64,000 bases of DNA. It comes from Albula goreensis (taxonomy: Eukaryota; Chordata; Actinopteri; Albuliformes; Albulidae). Positions 33,801 to 51,625 of the stretch are shown in pieces; the first letter of the stretch is position 1, and each line of letters begins with the position of its first letter. The position numbers and the translations under genes were made by a program. The stretch spans positions 8,388,684 through 8,452,683 of the forward strand of contig CM040746.1 in the NCBI GenBank assembly GCA_022829145.1. Direction: 5' to 3'. The notes under the pieces are model-generated. The model did not search any database, was not told where the DNA came from, and saw only the letters and a program-made list of their open reading frames with translations.

Positions 33801-36211
33801 AGCCATCTATTATGTCCTTGGATGAGGTGCTACTGGGTGGCTCGTCCAGTTAAGGCTCTGTTCCAGTGTGGATGGGGCCCATAGTCTACACCCTGCTAAA
33901 GCACAGGTCCAGCATGTAGGTAAGCCCCAAGGTTTACACCCTGTTAAGGTTCTACTCCAGTGTGTGGATGCACCTTCTGGTATATATCCTGTTCCAGTGT
34001 GTGGATGGATCCCATGGTGGTATGGTCCCCATTACATCTATGTTCCAGTGTGCCAGTGCTGACTGTAGCTGGCAGCCCTGCTACGCAACACATGGCCACA
34101 GCATCACTCACAGAGGGAGGGAACTGATAAGTGGCGATGTCCATTTCTAATTGCTCTGAAGCGACCCCTGCTGGCCGGTCAGGCACTGGCAGCCGAACTG
34201 ACCAAAACTACCCATGAAGCTGCTTCCTCTAGCGAAATGGCTGTGTGAGCTCCAATGCTGAACTGCTGTGGAACAAGAGGCAGCGGCTGATGTCACTTAC
34301 AGACGAGAGTGTGTGAGTGTTTGTGTTCTTCCACATTAACAGTGGAGGTTACAGCAATGATCTCAGCTTATGAATATGTCTGAAAAAATGGAACGGAAGT
34401 CCTCACACTGCAATTATTGCCCTCAAAAGAAGTTTATTTCTCACCACAAGGCCCTACAACTCCAGGACTGGGGTGATGGATCCTTATTCTATGGCATACA
34501 TATCTATCACTGACAGAGAGTGGCCTGCAGAGAGTAAATCATCCCTCAATAGGCAATAAAAGTGTCCTCATTAAGAGCAATTAACATCTTGTTACAATTA
34601 AAGGGTTTCAGCTGTGGGTGGAATGAGAACCAGTTTACACAGGGGGGCCCCATGCCCATGTTCTGCAAAGACATGCTGTAGAGAATCCTTTTGTGAAAAA
34701 CTACCTCATCCCTCTCCTGGTCAGATTTATAGTATTTTAGAAACCAGACAATCCAGTATACTACTGACAACCCCTCCCTCAGACACACAGACAGACACAC
34801 ACACACACACCTCCTTTCTCTCTGTCTCTCCAGGCTTTGATGTTTAAATCGCCTTAAGTCCCTGGGCCTGTGCAGGGCTGCTGGTGTCTGGCATTCCTGA
34901 TACCCACCACACATGACCCAGTCTCCCAGCCTCGCGTTCCATGCAATGATAGAGCATACACATGCTAACATGCACTCACACTCACACACACATGCTAACA
35001 CGCACTCACACATGCACTCAAACACAATCAACCACACAAAACCAACTCACTCAAACATTCACACTCAAACACAATCAACCACACACTCACACGAGAATTC
35101 ATCTGAACAGACATGTGCTGCTTTGTTCTGTTGCCCTAAAAGAGCTGCCTCACTCTTAGGGGAATGATGATCACAGGGACATCACAATCAGCTGGCAGAA
35201 GGTGACCCAGAAACACAACTTCCACAGCACCCGTGTGGCTCAACCTCCATATGGTACTCACTGCAGTCTTCATAGGACATCCGGCTGCACTCTGACCTAA
35301 AACAGCGACAGGGTGCGAGATTGAATAGTTATTCTACAGAGGCTAAAAACATGTAATATGAAGTTAAATAAGATATATTATTTACAAAATATGTATTATA
35401 TAAAAAAAAAAAAAAACACTGCAATTACAAAATGCTTTTTGGCACGTGACCGCATCTGATTTATGAGGATTTGGAGACAATACTAGTGACCGTGGTGAAA
35501 GTCTCCCTCTCTTTCCTCAGAAAAAAACTGAAGCCGTGGTCACGCACGGCCGTTAGGGCCATTCACCCCCATTGACAAACTGAAAAGGCGAGGGACTCGC
35601 GGGTTTCTTTATGCGTGGGAGTAAGTGATCCGTCAGTTCGTTTAGAAAAGAACCACAACCTATTATCCTTGAAAAATGGCTCATACACGTATATAAAAGC
35701 CATTGTCTACCCCTTAGAAGACTTCTGAGACCCACAGAAAAGCGCGCAGTAATACATTGTTATTCCTTATATATGAATTTATTCATTCAGTTATTTATTT
35801 ACGGATTTCTTGCATTAATGTTCTCAGTTTTCTTATTTTAATTCAAGAAAGGCATTCCGTCACGTCACAAACAATTCACCAACGTGTCCCATCCTTTGGG
35901 TTCCATCGTGTTTATTTACGGTTGAGAATTAGTGGTGATTCCGTGCGAACTTAACTAAAACCTTTCGGACACCTATTTAATAATTCACACATACCTCACC
36001 TAATTGAGTAAATATAAGATTGCCTTGGTCCTCATCGTCAGTATATTGCAACGTGTTGCTTATTCCCAGCTTCTATGAGCAATTTTGAAAAGTTTCACAA
36101 AACATTACCAAACGTCATAAAGCGTTATATTTTAGAGTCAAGAGACAACAGGACAATAACATTAGGAAAAGAAACCACTCACTCGCTACTCTCCGTTTGC
36201 AAATATTCCAT
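30153..36211 (-). CDS. fam124a: FAM124-family protein, closest to FAM124A, complete five-exon gene (452 codons)
   Basis: FAM124 proteins have no established biochemical function; FAM124B has been reported with CHD7/CHD8 in the nucleus. Exons 36183-36211, 35262-35296, 32258-32688, 31117-31461 and 30153-30671 join in phase. The conserved block is residues 23-280. AQPALAVVLFL, PWRYHHTE, LPLWAVRQVHYG, LKRLP and RWQTRDHDGNKILLQ match the family, and the first two match FAM124A better than FAM124B. The last exon is a Ser/Pro-rich, probably disordered tail ending DEFYI, like the FAM124A end. At 452 residues it is shorter than human FAM124A (about 546). The second half of the block (from VHYG to the DHDGNKILL strand) resembles a VOC/glyoxalase-type unit. 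The weakest points are the tiny first two exons and the exon 3 acceptor. It lies between ints6l and pabir2, so it may be a separate ohnolog rather than true fam124a. Confidence 0.85.
30687..30855. repeat. (TG/CA)n-rich region in FAM124 intron 4
   Basis: Interrupted CACACA/ATACA sequence ends in a pure run near 30816-30855, directly upstream of the exon 5 acceptor on the minus strand. Confidence 0.9.
31117..31461 (-). CDS. fam124a: FAM124 gene coding exon 4 (residues 166-280)
   Basis: It encodes VHYGPEVVRYTLYCRHTS..., LPPGVNPVRLSSSILEF and RWQTRDHDGNKILLQ. The acceptor is GTCGCAG|GTG and the donor CTGCAG|GTCAAA, 345 bp, phase 0. Confidence 0.92.
31514..31616. repeat. 103-bp near-perfect palindrome built from the 39-bp-unit repeat
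   Basis: Left arm 31514-31565 and right arm 31568-31616 are inverted copies (GTGTGGATGGGCC...GGTCT.TATG.TGC.GAGG) around an AA centre within GTAGC-AA-GCTAC. There are only a handful of mismatches and a small indel. Confidence 0.85.
31617..31685 (-). repeat. Further unit of the ~39-bp repeat
   Basis: CAGACCATGGGGCCCATCC, ACACACTGGAATA and GCCTTAA follow the palindrome in the same orientation as its right arm and as copy 1 at 1056-1122. Confidence 0.6.
31737..31800 (-). mobile_element. 3' tail of a teleost SINE/LINE-type element, minus orientation
   Basis: A short tandem of ATTAC (TACATTACATTACATTACAT) is followed by AAGGCATTTTTTCAGATGCT and CTTGACCAGAGAG. This is the reverse of the usual tail CTCTGGATAAGAGCGTCTGC plus ATGTAATG repeats. 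Confidence 0.6.
32258..32688 (-). CDS. fam124a: FAM124 gene coding exon 3 (residues 22-165)
   Basis: It encodes DFLPPVVCVHWPTLPGHGS, then VSERELP, AQPALAVVLFLREEEEEE and LPLWAVRQ. The donor is CGGCAG|GTCAGT. The acceptor CAATCCAAG|GTGAC has a poor polypyrimidine tract, so the exact 5' edge is less certain. Confidence 0.85.
33575..33770 (+). repeat. Dispersed repeat family A, copy 3
   Basis: It contains AAGCCCTCCTAATTTGCTCA, GGAACCTTGCAAAAAGGGTA, CTACATCACATCCATAAAA and CCCAAACTACAGGATGTGAC, in family A order. Confidence 0.55.
33843..34060 (+). repeat. Tandem array of the ~39-bp-unit repeat
   Basis: Four or five degraded units of the type TTCCAGTGTGTGGATGG/CCCATGGT/CACCCTGTTAAGG run head to tail in FAM124 intron 2. 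Their orientation is opposite to copy 1 at 1056-1122. Confidence 0.7.
34935..35092. repeat. CACA/CACTCA-rich low-complexity region
   Basis: ACACTCACACATGC and AAACACAATCAACCACACA units are repeated imperfectly. Confidence 0.75.
35262..35296 (-). CDS. fam124a: FAM124 gene coding exon 2
   Basis: 35 bp: TTTTAG|GTC acceptor, SECSRMSYEDC, and a GACTGCA|GTGAGT donor. The phases on both sides match exons 1 and 3. Confidence 0.6.
36183..36211 (-). CDS. fam124a: FAM124 gene coding exon 1 (MEYLQTESS)
   Basis: 29 bp starting at ATG 36211 and ending GCGA|GTGAGT in phase 2. It was chosen because the phase fits exon 2 and the acidic/Ser composition fits the family N-terminus. An upstream out-of-frame ATG lies in ACATGACAG-type sequence nearby. 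Confidence 0.55.
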
Positions 36212-36480
36212 AGTACTGTCATGCTCCACTTTTTTCAGTCAGCAGTCACGAATGAGAGTGTTAATCGAGGTTTACTAGTGATGGGACTGTTCACAATACT
36301 ACAAGATGCGTATTCACTGGCCAGTCAGGACGCAATAAGCGCTTTAAGACACGCGGCGCAATAGAAACCCTGCCCCCATCCACTCCAGTCTGTCCCGGGA
36401 CATTTCATGACCCCGCCCCTTTGGATGGTTTTCTTCCACTTGCTCTACTGCACTACCATAGCAAAGGCCAAACGGCAGAG
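36212..36480 (-). promoter_or_regulatory. fam124a: FAM124 5' UTR and promoter region
   Basis: This lies upstream of the ATG on the minus strand. It contains a GC box (CCCCGCCCC, 36411-36419) and a locally CpG-richer stretch (ACACGCGGCGCAA near 36351). It lies about 450 bp from the presumed distal 3' end of pabir2. Confidence 0.45.
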
Positions 36481-36939
36481 TGAACAAGTCTGTGGACACA
36501 AACTGTCATTTGTCGATTTTTCGTGGAGACTATTTAGTACAGCTTATGGGTCAGTCTTTTTCCAATAAAATAAATCTGTACTGTGTAATTTTGGAAATTG
36601 AAAGTAGGCTTATAGAGCAAAGGTAATTTAGTATTTCATTTTTGACAGGACAAGTGTGAATTTTAGCTCCCACATGGTAGCCTCCCTACCACGAGTTATC
36701 TCGTTGTTTTTAACACTGTAATCCTCTAAGATTTGTTTCCAGCTTTTAAATCTGTAATCCCCATTCCACAAGATGTCGATGTAATACATCTCATGGCAGT
36801 TTCTGTCCGTGGTGCATATAAATCAATTCTCAAAAATACATGCCAAATGTCCAAATATATTGTGCTAAACAAACATTTTATGACATCTGACAGGTGTAAC
36901 AAACAATCCAGTGGCAAACAACTTCTTTACATCTAATAA

Positions 36940-36945
36940 TTTATT
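36940..36945 (-). terminator. pabir2: Candidate distal poly(A) signal of pabir2
   Basis: TTTATT on the plus strand (AATAAA on the minus strand). Confidence 0.4.
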
Positions 36946-38262
36946 CTCTTCTTTGATCCACAGACAGGCTTGACAGAAAGAAGTAAGAAAAAGTGGTGTT
37001 CGCAGAGAGGGTCAAACTAGACGAACAGAAGCAGCTTCTCTCCTTCCAATCAAACACATTCACTGAATATCTCCCTCTTTCTCTCTCTCTCGCTCTCACA
37101 CACACATACACTTTAAATGTTTTCTCTGCTAATTTTTTTGTCATCCTTGAATCAGGACGCTTTAACTGAGTAATATACAGCAATGTACAGTATATTAATG
37201 CAAAGACAAACGAGTCCACAGGACCAAACAGAAGAAGAAAAAAACATATTCCAGCAAAAGACTACAGCATAGCAAGGGATCAAATAAGGTTCCTTTACCC
37301 CTCAAAAACTGTTTACAAAGAAAAAAATAATCCGCTGAAATAATTGCAATTCCAACTATTTTTCCCCACTTCATTTACAAAATTAAAATAGTTTTAAAAA
37401 AATCAAATCTGTATCACATAAAAAACCAAATTTAATCTCTATTTTGTGCACTAAGGACACGCATGGGTTAAGTCTCACATACAAACCCATACATACATTT
37501 ATAGAAGGAAAAAATAACATCCCACTTTATGAAAATATAATTGTATAAAAGCATTTCAAAAAACTAAAAAAAAATTAAACTACTGCCAAAGTGGTTGAAT
37601 GACATTTTTTAAAACACACAATTACAATTGTACACTTTGTGTATATATGGAAGCATATATTGTTGATGGACACACAATTTCTGAATCAGCAACTGCCTGA
37701 ATGTTCTCCCTATGGAGAATAACAAATAAGGTTTCATCTGTACAGTGTGTCTCCGCTTTGTGTTGCTTTCTCAGAATCCATGTTGCCTGCTCATTTGCAG
37801 GAGTGAGTAAAATTGAGCCTGTTGAACTGTTGTTACAGCAGACTGTAAAAACATGGCTTCAGCAATGTCAAGACAGGAGAACCAAAATGTCAAAAGCAAA
37901 CAAAACAAAAGCAGGTCCACATTTGAACTTGCGTAAAAAGCACTGTTCAGTACGTTGCAGTGCATTCATACTTTAAAGCCACTACTTAGCTGGTAACAAT
38001 TTCGAACCTTTACCAAGCAACTAAACAGCCTTTCAGACCCATTAATTACTAATTACATTGGAAAAGGTTTGAGACCACCTCAACAGCCTGCCACAAAAGC
38101 AAGAAAATAAGTGTCTCACTCGACAAAGAAAAAAGCAGCAAATTGAGAAATTTTAACTTCAGCAAACTTAATGGAGGATTTAAAGGACAGCAATCTACAG
38201 CACCCGTTTTTACAGCTCGTCCCGTCTTTAGTGTTTAAGCCCTGACATGAGTGGAAGTCATT

Positions 38263-38268
38263 TTTATT
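38263..38268 (-). terminator. pabir2: Candidate proximal poly(A) signal of pabir2
   Basis: TTTATT on the plus strand (AATAAA on the minus strand), the first canonical signal that I see after the stop codon. Confidence 0.4.
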
Positions 38269-38914
38269 CTGAACCCCCAAGCGATAAAACAGCAGGACTT
38301 CAGGCCTACCTGAGCCACCTAGGGCACAGAGGTAAATTCTACAATAGCAGATGTGGGCAGAATCGGCACTGACTAGTTTAAATGCCAAATTTGACAAACT
38401 CACAAACTAAGAGTGGCCAATTTGGTCCTCAGAAGGTTGGTGTGTATACTGGTTTGTGTCCCCACAAATCACCCTGTCTCAATTAGCACCAGTTCACTCG
38501 TAGATGAGACCACAGCAAAACATTTCACGTGGAAACACAAGAACAAGTCATTCATGAGCTTCTAAATACATTTGGCTTGACATGTCACAGCACACAAATT
38601 CTTGGGCCAGTTTCACTACAGCATGTAATCCTTTACCTTACACCGCCCTCCTTTCCCATCCGTTACAAATGGAACCTTCTCAACATGGGCCCAGGTCAGA
38701 GTTCTCAAAACCACATAATACTACGATGGACATTCAAATTCATCTTTCTCCCTTAATGGCCACACTTTATCCTTACGGCAGCAAGGACACAAACCCCGTC
38801 CTTCATCATTTAATGACTCTGAAGTGTGTTCAGATCAACTCATGATTGATTCCATTCGGCCAAGCTTTACAAATCAGGGGAAGGAAGTAAAAAACAGATA
38901 GCTCTATTGTAATG

Positions 38915-39163
38915 GTCCAAACTCATGGTGCAAAGGTCAAAATCTAACTTATTACCCTGGCTGACCGCTGCCATGTTAGTTCAAAACGATGTCAATTTCA
39001 CACAAGTACAATTCGATAGTCAAGCGCCCATAACAGTTATTTTCCAAACTACGGTAAATTTAACTTTGCCCTCATCACAGACAGAAAAATCTGGGTTCTC
39101 ACAAACAAATACCAATTATTCAATATGAAGAAATTTTTTAACCATTGCACCATGAGTTTGGAC
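38915..39163. mobile_element. 249-bp MITE with perfect 19-bp terminal inverted repeats
   Basis: The left end GTCCAAACTCATGGTGCAA (38915-38933) is exactly inverted at 39145-39163 (TTGCACCATGAGTTTGGAC). Flanking TA dinucleotides (TAATG on the left, TGTA on the right) suggest a TA target, as in Tc1/mariner-mobilised MITEs. There is no transposase. Confidence 0.85.
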
Positions 39164-40254
39164 TGTAAAAACAGACCCTCAGTATTTTTTTTGGACACAA
39201 CAAAAAGCTCAGCATAAAGATTGTCAATTCTTTCGCCTCAAGAACCGTACTGACACCCCGGTTCGTGTGAACCCCATCGACAACTAACGTCAGTTTTGAT
39301 ATTCCTGCCCTGAGCTTTCGGTAAGCTCAGAGCAGACAAAAGACAACAACATCACTAACATCTGATGATACACACATTCTCACAAACAACACAAGTGGGA
39401 TCAAATAAGTTAAATCTATTCACACAATACCTGTTGGAAATTTGTGCAGGCACATCAAAATAACTGAAAATTCTTAATAAGGCAGGTTATTCATTACCTT
39501 CACCTCATTTATGCCTCATTATACAAAATAAAAAAATAAATCTAATACATTTCATGAGGAAGGGGAGTACTTCCGAAACCCTGGCTTAGATCAAAATTAC
39601 AAGAGCAGACAAGACTGGCATGTTTAAAAAAAAAAAAGTCTTTGACAGAAACTAAGTAAAGGCTACACCACCAAAATCAAACTGTTAGTTAACTAATTAA
39701 GCCACCGTTGCCATAACAATGAGTTATGAGTCTGTCGAGCTGATCTACCCCGGATCTGTCCGGACTGTTTAAATCTCTTTGGAAACTGCATCAGCTGACA
39801 ACATACTTTCTGAAAACACACAGAAGATCAAAATAAACCAAACCCCTTACACGCTGAAGGTAAGAAACATACGTGATCAGTTTCATCTGTTCATTATGTG
39901 ATCTGAACTGGTTTTCCCACCCATTAAATATCTGGGCAGTGCGTATGCTGTGCATTGGGGGAGAACTGTCAGCTTCAGGGGACACAAAGCAAGTGGTGAA
40001 GATGAAGTTTGGGATCTAGAGTAGGGGTTGAGCACCATGTTTGTTAAGTTCATGTGTAGCAGCAGGTGCTGACCTTCTCTATGATGGTCTCTTCTATTAC
40101 CCAGCAGTGCTTCCTCACACCAACTTCAGATACAAAGAATTATTAAAAAAGACAACAACAAAAAAAGACATCCCCCCAGCGGAGATGCGTCCGTTTTCAT
40201 TCAATGTTTTTAAATTCATTGTCCAACTAGATTACTTCCCCCGACCCCCAGCTT

Positions 40255-46774
<6,520 letters not shown>

Positions 46775-47640
46775 CGTTTTTTGTTCACATGTGCAAAGCC
46801 GTCAAGCGCACAGCATTACTTGGGACCCAGTTACATAGCTATCCACTGATACCGTTTAGGTAAATCAATGCAGATGGAGGTTTCCATGTCTTCTCAAATG
46901 TGTATTTTTCTGCATGAGTACTTTAGCGAAAGGCATCGACAACGGGGACGTTGGCTGGGTAGCTAACTTTCGCTAGTTGAAATACGAAAGTGAATTTCCA
47001 TGTTTGTTTCCCATCGAGCTAGGTTGGCTAGTCAGGTTGTTAACCATTTATGTCCGAAGCAATGTTCAGCCAACTTAATGTTTTCAATCGGCTGACTGAT
47101 GGTGTGGCTGTGGTAAACTTTAGCAGCTAAATAGGTTAGCAGCTCACAAATTGAAGCTCTCTAGATGGCTAGTACGTGAATGCCTTTCTTCAAAAGGGTA
47201 GCCCGCGCACCACCACAGAAAACATTAGCTAGCTAACGAAGACCCTGACTAAAATTTGAAAATGATTGAGTGTACTAACGAATTTCAACAAGTCACCATA
47301 CCGAAAATAAGATAGCCGAAAGAAAGGCCTGCTGCCAGAATGACTACCAAGCTACACAACTCGCATAATCTATTAAGGAATGCGACCATATGACTGCAAC
47401 CCGATGAAATTACAGTTATTGATTACCTCTTAGCTATTGATAAGCCCCAAGAACCGTTTTGTTTGCTAGCCAGCTAACGTTAGCAATATATCGATATCTT
47501 ATTCAGATCAACAGCCCCCTATAGCTCGATCGGTTTCTTCGATCTCCACGCTTTCATGGTCTAATGTAATGCAGTCATTGGTCATAAACAGAAATTGCAG
47601 TTAAATCTTTCCTTGCCGATGGTCTATTTTCTGTTGTTGT
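46775..47640 (-). other. pabir2: Presumed pabir2 5' UTR/first intron region
   Basis: There is no coding signal. GCTAGCTAAC-type low-complexity stretches are present. A non-coding first exon near 47.6 kb spliced to the ATG exon is possible, but I cannot fix its sites. Confidence 0.4.
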
Positions 47641-47800
47641 GTTTACCATAACGCCTGCCGCTGCATCAAAACTCCTGTCTCAACCAAACTTCCCGCCCCT
47701 TCTGTTGGTTGCTCATTACTGATGGCTGTATTACCCAATAAGAATATCACAATTTGCCGGCGTGACGGTTTGAAAGGCAAAGGTGTGACCAATGGAAGCT
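47640..47800 (-). promoter_or_regulatory. pabir2: pabir2 promoter with E2F-, CHR- and CCAAT-type sites
   Basis: TTCCCGCC (E2F) lies at 47690-47697, CCAAT boxes at 47735-47739 and 47789-47793, and TTTGAA (CHR-like) at 47769-47774. This combination is typical of cell-cycle genes controlled by E2F/DREAM. Orientation relative to the start site is not established. Confidence 0.5.
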
Positions 47801-50800
47801 GCAGTTTACAACGATTTCCTGGAGGGGCACGGCATGTACGTCAGTGAGAGCCCACCTTTTATATCATCTGCAACTTCGAAGAGTTTGCTTTCAAACATCC
47901 TTCCTGTGTATATGTACAGTTTCTGTATTCATAAGCAATGGGGAAATAAAATGCCTCAATATCTTGATTAAAACCAGCCTTTGGCCGATTTTACCCATTT
48001 TCTGTTTTACTCATAATGTATAGCCACTAGCAATGACTTAGATGAGCGACTCTACCTTATATCTAAAACACTAGCGTTAGGCTACATACTGTGCTTTTCG
48101 AGGGGTGTTACTGTGTAACCAACAGGAACGACTTCTAAGCCATGTATGCATCTTTAACAAAAGACGTTTCATTTCTTGATCTATTTCTTTGTTTCTACTG
48201 TCTTCCGGCAAGGGCAGTTCTAATAGCTGTTGAGGACCATAAGAGGGCAACCTTGACTTTCACAAAATTACAGGAACTAGTTTGAACATGGAGGCTATAT
48301 TACGCGCCGTAAGGAAGAATATGAAACTTACAGAATTTTTAAGGGTGACAGGAGAGACTAGCACAAATTCTAGTCTACATTTGAGAAAAAAATTGCTTGA
48401 ACGTGTGCCCTGAAAATTGTTATATATTGCAGGCGTACCATTACATGCTATTTCAAAATTTAAACATAGCTACTTGTTAAATCATGCGTTTTTGTGGTGA
48501 GGAATGTACAATGGCACAATTCACGAGACAGATGACAACGAGACGGATTTTTTTCCCTTTGTCAATACCATATCACAGTTCTTGAGAGGACAGGGTAATA
48601 TCGGATCTTTTACAATAGCTCGTTCTTAACATCAATAGCTTCAGAACAATAGCGCGTTCTGAAGCTTTTAGAATCACAGGTTAAAAATAAGTCAGCACAG
48701 AACTGTGGAGAAGCCCTTGTGTACACACTAGGCCTGACCCCAAACCCCAAATTCTGAGGGCAAAATCACACTACCTATGAGTGTAGAAGGTAATGCTATC
48801 CCTGAAAAAACAGTTTGGGAGAAACAGCCCAATTTAACTGCAGGTATGATTTATGCATAGAGAAGAAAACCAAAAAAGTTTGGGCTGATGTAGCTCCACA
48901 ATCCAAAAAAGACTGGACCCACCCTATCTGTCAATCATTTTGTCCCATGGCCTACTCACTCTTAAGCCTCTGCCAAGGGCCTGGTGTGGCTTCACTTCTT
49001 TCCATTTTCCTGATAAGATTACTGTAGATTGTATAACAAGCACGAAAGTGTGCCATATTCTTGGCCTTTCGTTCTCTCTCGTGGACCAAAGGGACAGCAA
49101 AGAAGGGAAGAGAGCCATAAAACCGAACAACAAACAGAAGAGGAGGGATGAGGTCGCATTATCATCCGTTCTCAGCAAAATGTGTCTGTGAACTTTGAAG
49201 ATTCCAGTAAACAGTTTAATTTTCAACAGTGCACAACCCCCCATGGTTCCACAACACAGTCCCAGAACATATCAAAACCACACAAAAGACCATGTGCAAC
49301 AATCCAATGACTAACCTCAAACTTGAACTTCACCATTATGATACATCACCCTAGCTGTTTTCTTTCTTATTTCCTTCCCATTTCCATTAAAAAGGCCACT
49401 TTTATCCCTACGGGACGGACTGCCTCTCCTCAGCACAGGGGTCCATATAGCTCCAGTCTTTAAGGGCTGGTTTATGCTGGTTTTTTACAGGTCCTGCCAT
49501 CTAAGTGCTTAATGTAAGTCACTAATGGGCTAAATTGACCACACCTTTTTTTAAGTTAAGGTTTTAAGTAGCTGCTGTTAGAAAGGAAACCTCAAAAACA
49601 GCAAGCACAGTGTCTCCACTGGACTGGAGCGGTAAACCCCTGCTGTTTTTATGTCACCAGCCATGACCCGAACAATGATGCTAACAGAGACTGATATCTT
49701 TGTGTGTGTGTGTGTGTGGGGGGGTGTATCACCAGAAATGTTCTCCTTGTTTTCTTTTATTGTTTTGTTTCTTTTTGTCTTTTATGGTTCACTAGAGAAG
49801 GAAATGTTCTCTGCTGACACCGTGGTCAAAACGACTTTGATGTTGCCTGCCAGTGGTTTGGGCTGAGGCCCAGTGAGGACAGTTTTAAACGGCTGGAGAA
49901 AGGACTTGGTGCGATGGCACCTGCATTCCCCCAAACCCCTCTTCATTCCCAGAGGAAACTAGTCGATATTCCCTTATCTTCACAGGAAAATAATCAAATG
50001 GAGCACTTTCAGGAGTTTTTGAAGTGGTAGGCAGGGTAGTTTTAAGCCGGCTTGTTTGTGCACATGTTAACATAGAGTGTTTTTTTTTCCTCCGAGTGCG
50101 TCATCCTCATTTTTCTTTTTCACACTGGGGAAATAGATGAAAGGAAATTCGGATAATACAAGTGACCTCTGATTCTGCTGATCACTTGCTTTTTGTATGT
50201 TTTTTGTTGTTTATTGTTTTTTTCTGTTTTTTTTTTCTTCTTACCTAGGCAATTGAAAGAGGCGGATATGCTCAAGCTACAGTGCCATGGTACACTTCAA
50301 AAAGATGTGTGTTTTCCCATCTGTTGCATTTGATGTTTTTCTTGGTGAATGTGAAGTCCCCATAGATTTTCTCATAAAGCCAGCGTGTCTAAATTTAATG
50401 GAGAGCAGAGCAGCACCACAGGACAGTTGCCAGGACTGATTTTCTCTAAGGGCCATATTTCTCAAAGCAACACAGCACAAATGGTAGTTTTACCAACTTC
50501 TTCAAATACTTGTACCTTACAGTTCAAAGCATTCATCTCCTCAATTTGAAAGTCACATGGATGTAAGATCACGCATAATGCTGACACCATAGTAGCAAAT
50601 AAAAATAGAAGTCACATGGATGTGTTATTTATTATAGATCCGTGTGACAGTTATATTTCAAATCACAAGGATGAATGCTAAGAATGGTATGGCGTATTTG
50701 AAGAAAGTGGTACAACTATTGCATGTGCAGCCACGAAAATATAACACTAAGTCTTGGTCCAAAATGTTTCAATCCCACACCTTCCACTCAAGCTCAAACG

Positions 50801-51040
50801 CCATCATCCATCCTCAGCCTCTCAGTCTATCATTTCGGTCCTTACCTTACCATGCAATCTGAGTGGCTCCTGCACATTTCTGTGTATGGGGCTTATTTCT
50901 CAATCCCACTGTGCTGTGGGATTTGTCTGAATTTGTAACTGACCTTTGGTTTATAAGCAAAAGGCATCCACCACAACTGGGCAGAATCACACAGCATTGG
51001 AGTGACTAGATAGTCAAGCTCATTGTAATGATGGCTGGTT
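47801..51040. other. Intergenic stretch upstream of pabir2
   Basis: I see no gene. A TATA-like TTTTATATC near 47868, following TACGTCAGTG, could mark a divergent transcript, but no ORF or splice structure supports it. The rest is single-copy or unrecognised. Confidence 0.5.
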
Positions 51041-51049
51041 GAGTTTATG

Positions 51050-51400
51050 ATGGCTGTGTGTGCAGGCACAAAGACAAAACAGGACAAGGATAAAACATTT
51101 ATAATATGCACAGGTGGTGGGGAAACCCCCAAAGGGCATTTAGGTTTGCAAACATAAAAAAATAATGGTTTCAAAACAAAAACTGTAGCAATTTACTTTA
51201 GGTCTTTACAATGTGATTGATTTCATTGTACACTGATCATAGCCAGCCCCATCCTGTCCAACCAAATGCATTTGTATAGTTTGAGTTTAGTTTGTTTGTG
51301 CAGACATAAAGGATGAAATATTTATGTGCACAGCTGATAGGAAAACCCCAAGAGGGTTTGTCACCATAAAAGAGCCATTAATTAAAGACACTTTACACAA
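51050..51400. repeat. Two diverged ~110-bp direct copies
   Basis: The copies near 51050-51165 and 51285-51400 share GTTT(G)TGTGCAG(G/A)CA, TTTAT...TGCACAG(G/C)TG and GGAAAACCCCxAAGxGG. Confidence 0.5.
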
Positions 51401-51449
51401 GGGGCCTGTGCACAGAACAGAACTGGCTACAGCCTGTCCTTGACTGGAT

Positions 51450-51625
51450 ACTATCAAATCAAATGTATTTGTATTGTGGTATTCCCAAAACATTTGTCAC
51501 AAATTATTTTGCCGTAGACCCTGGCTTGAAACCCCATGAGAATGGTAAGGAAAAACTCCCTTCTAGGAATTTAAGAAAGAAACCATGGTGGGGGGACAAG
51601 ACCTATGAGGTAAAGCTCCCCTTCC
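51450..51625 (+). repeat. Common teleost interspersed repeat
   Basis: ATCAAATGTATTTGTATTGT near the left end, then GACCCTGGCTTGAAACCCC and GGTAAGGAAAAACTCCCTTC followed by GAAAGAAACC. I recognise this as a very widespread fish repeat whose consensus includes GGAAAAACTCCC...GGAAGAAACC. Confidence 0.65.

Larger units (their letters stand above)
36930..40254 (-). other. pabir2: Presumed 3' UTR of pabir2
   Basis: No gene signal is seen between the pabir2 stop (40255) and the FAM124 promoter. Canonical AATAAA signals on the minus strand occur at 38263-38268 and 36940-36945, implying a UTR of about 2 or 3.3 kb. It contains the 249-bp inverted-repeat element at 38915-39163. Confidence 0.5.

Noticed and set aside
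47820..47960. Possible divergent gene with a TATA-like box upstream of pabir2
   Set aside because: The box and a CRE-like site are visible, but no ORF, exon or RNA-gene structure follows.
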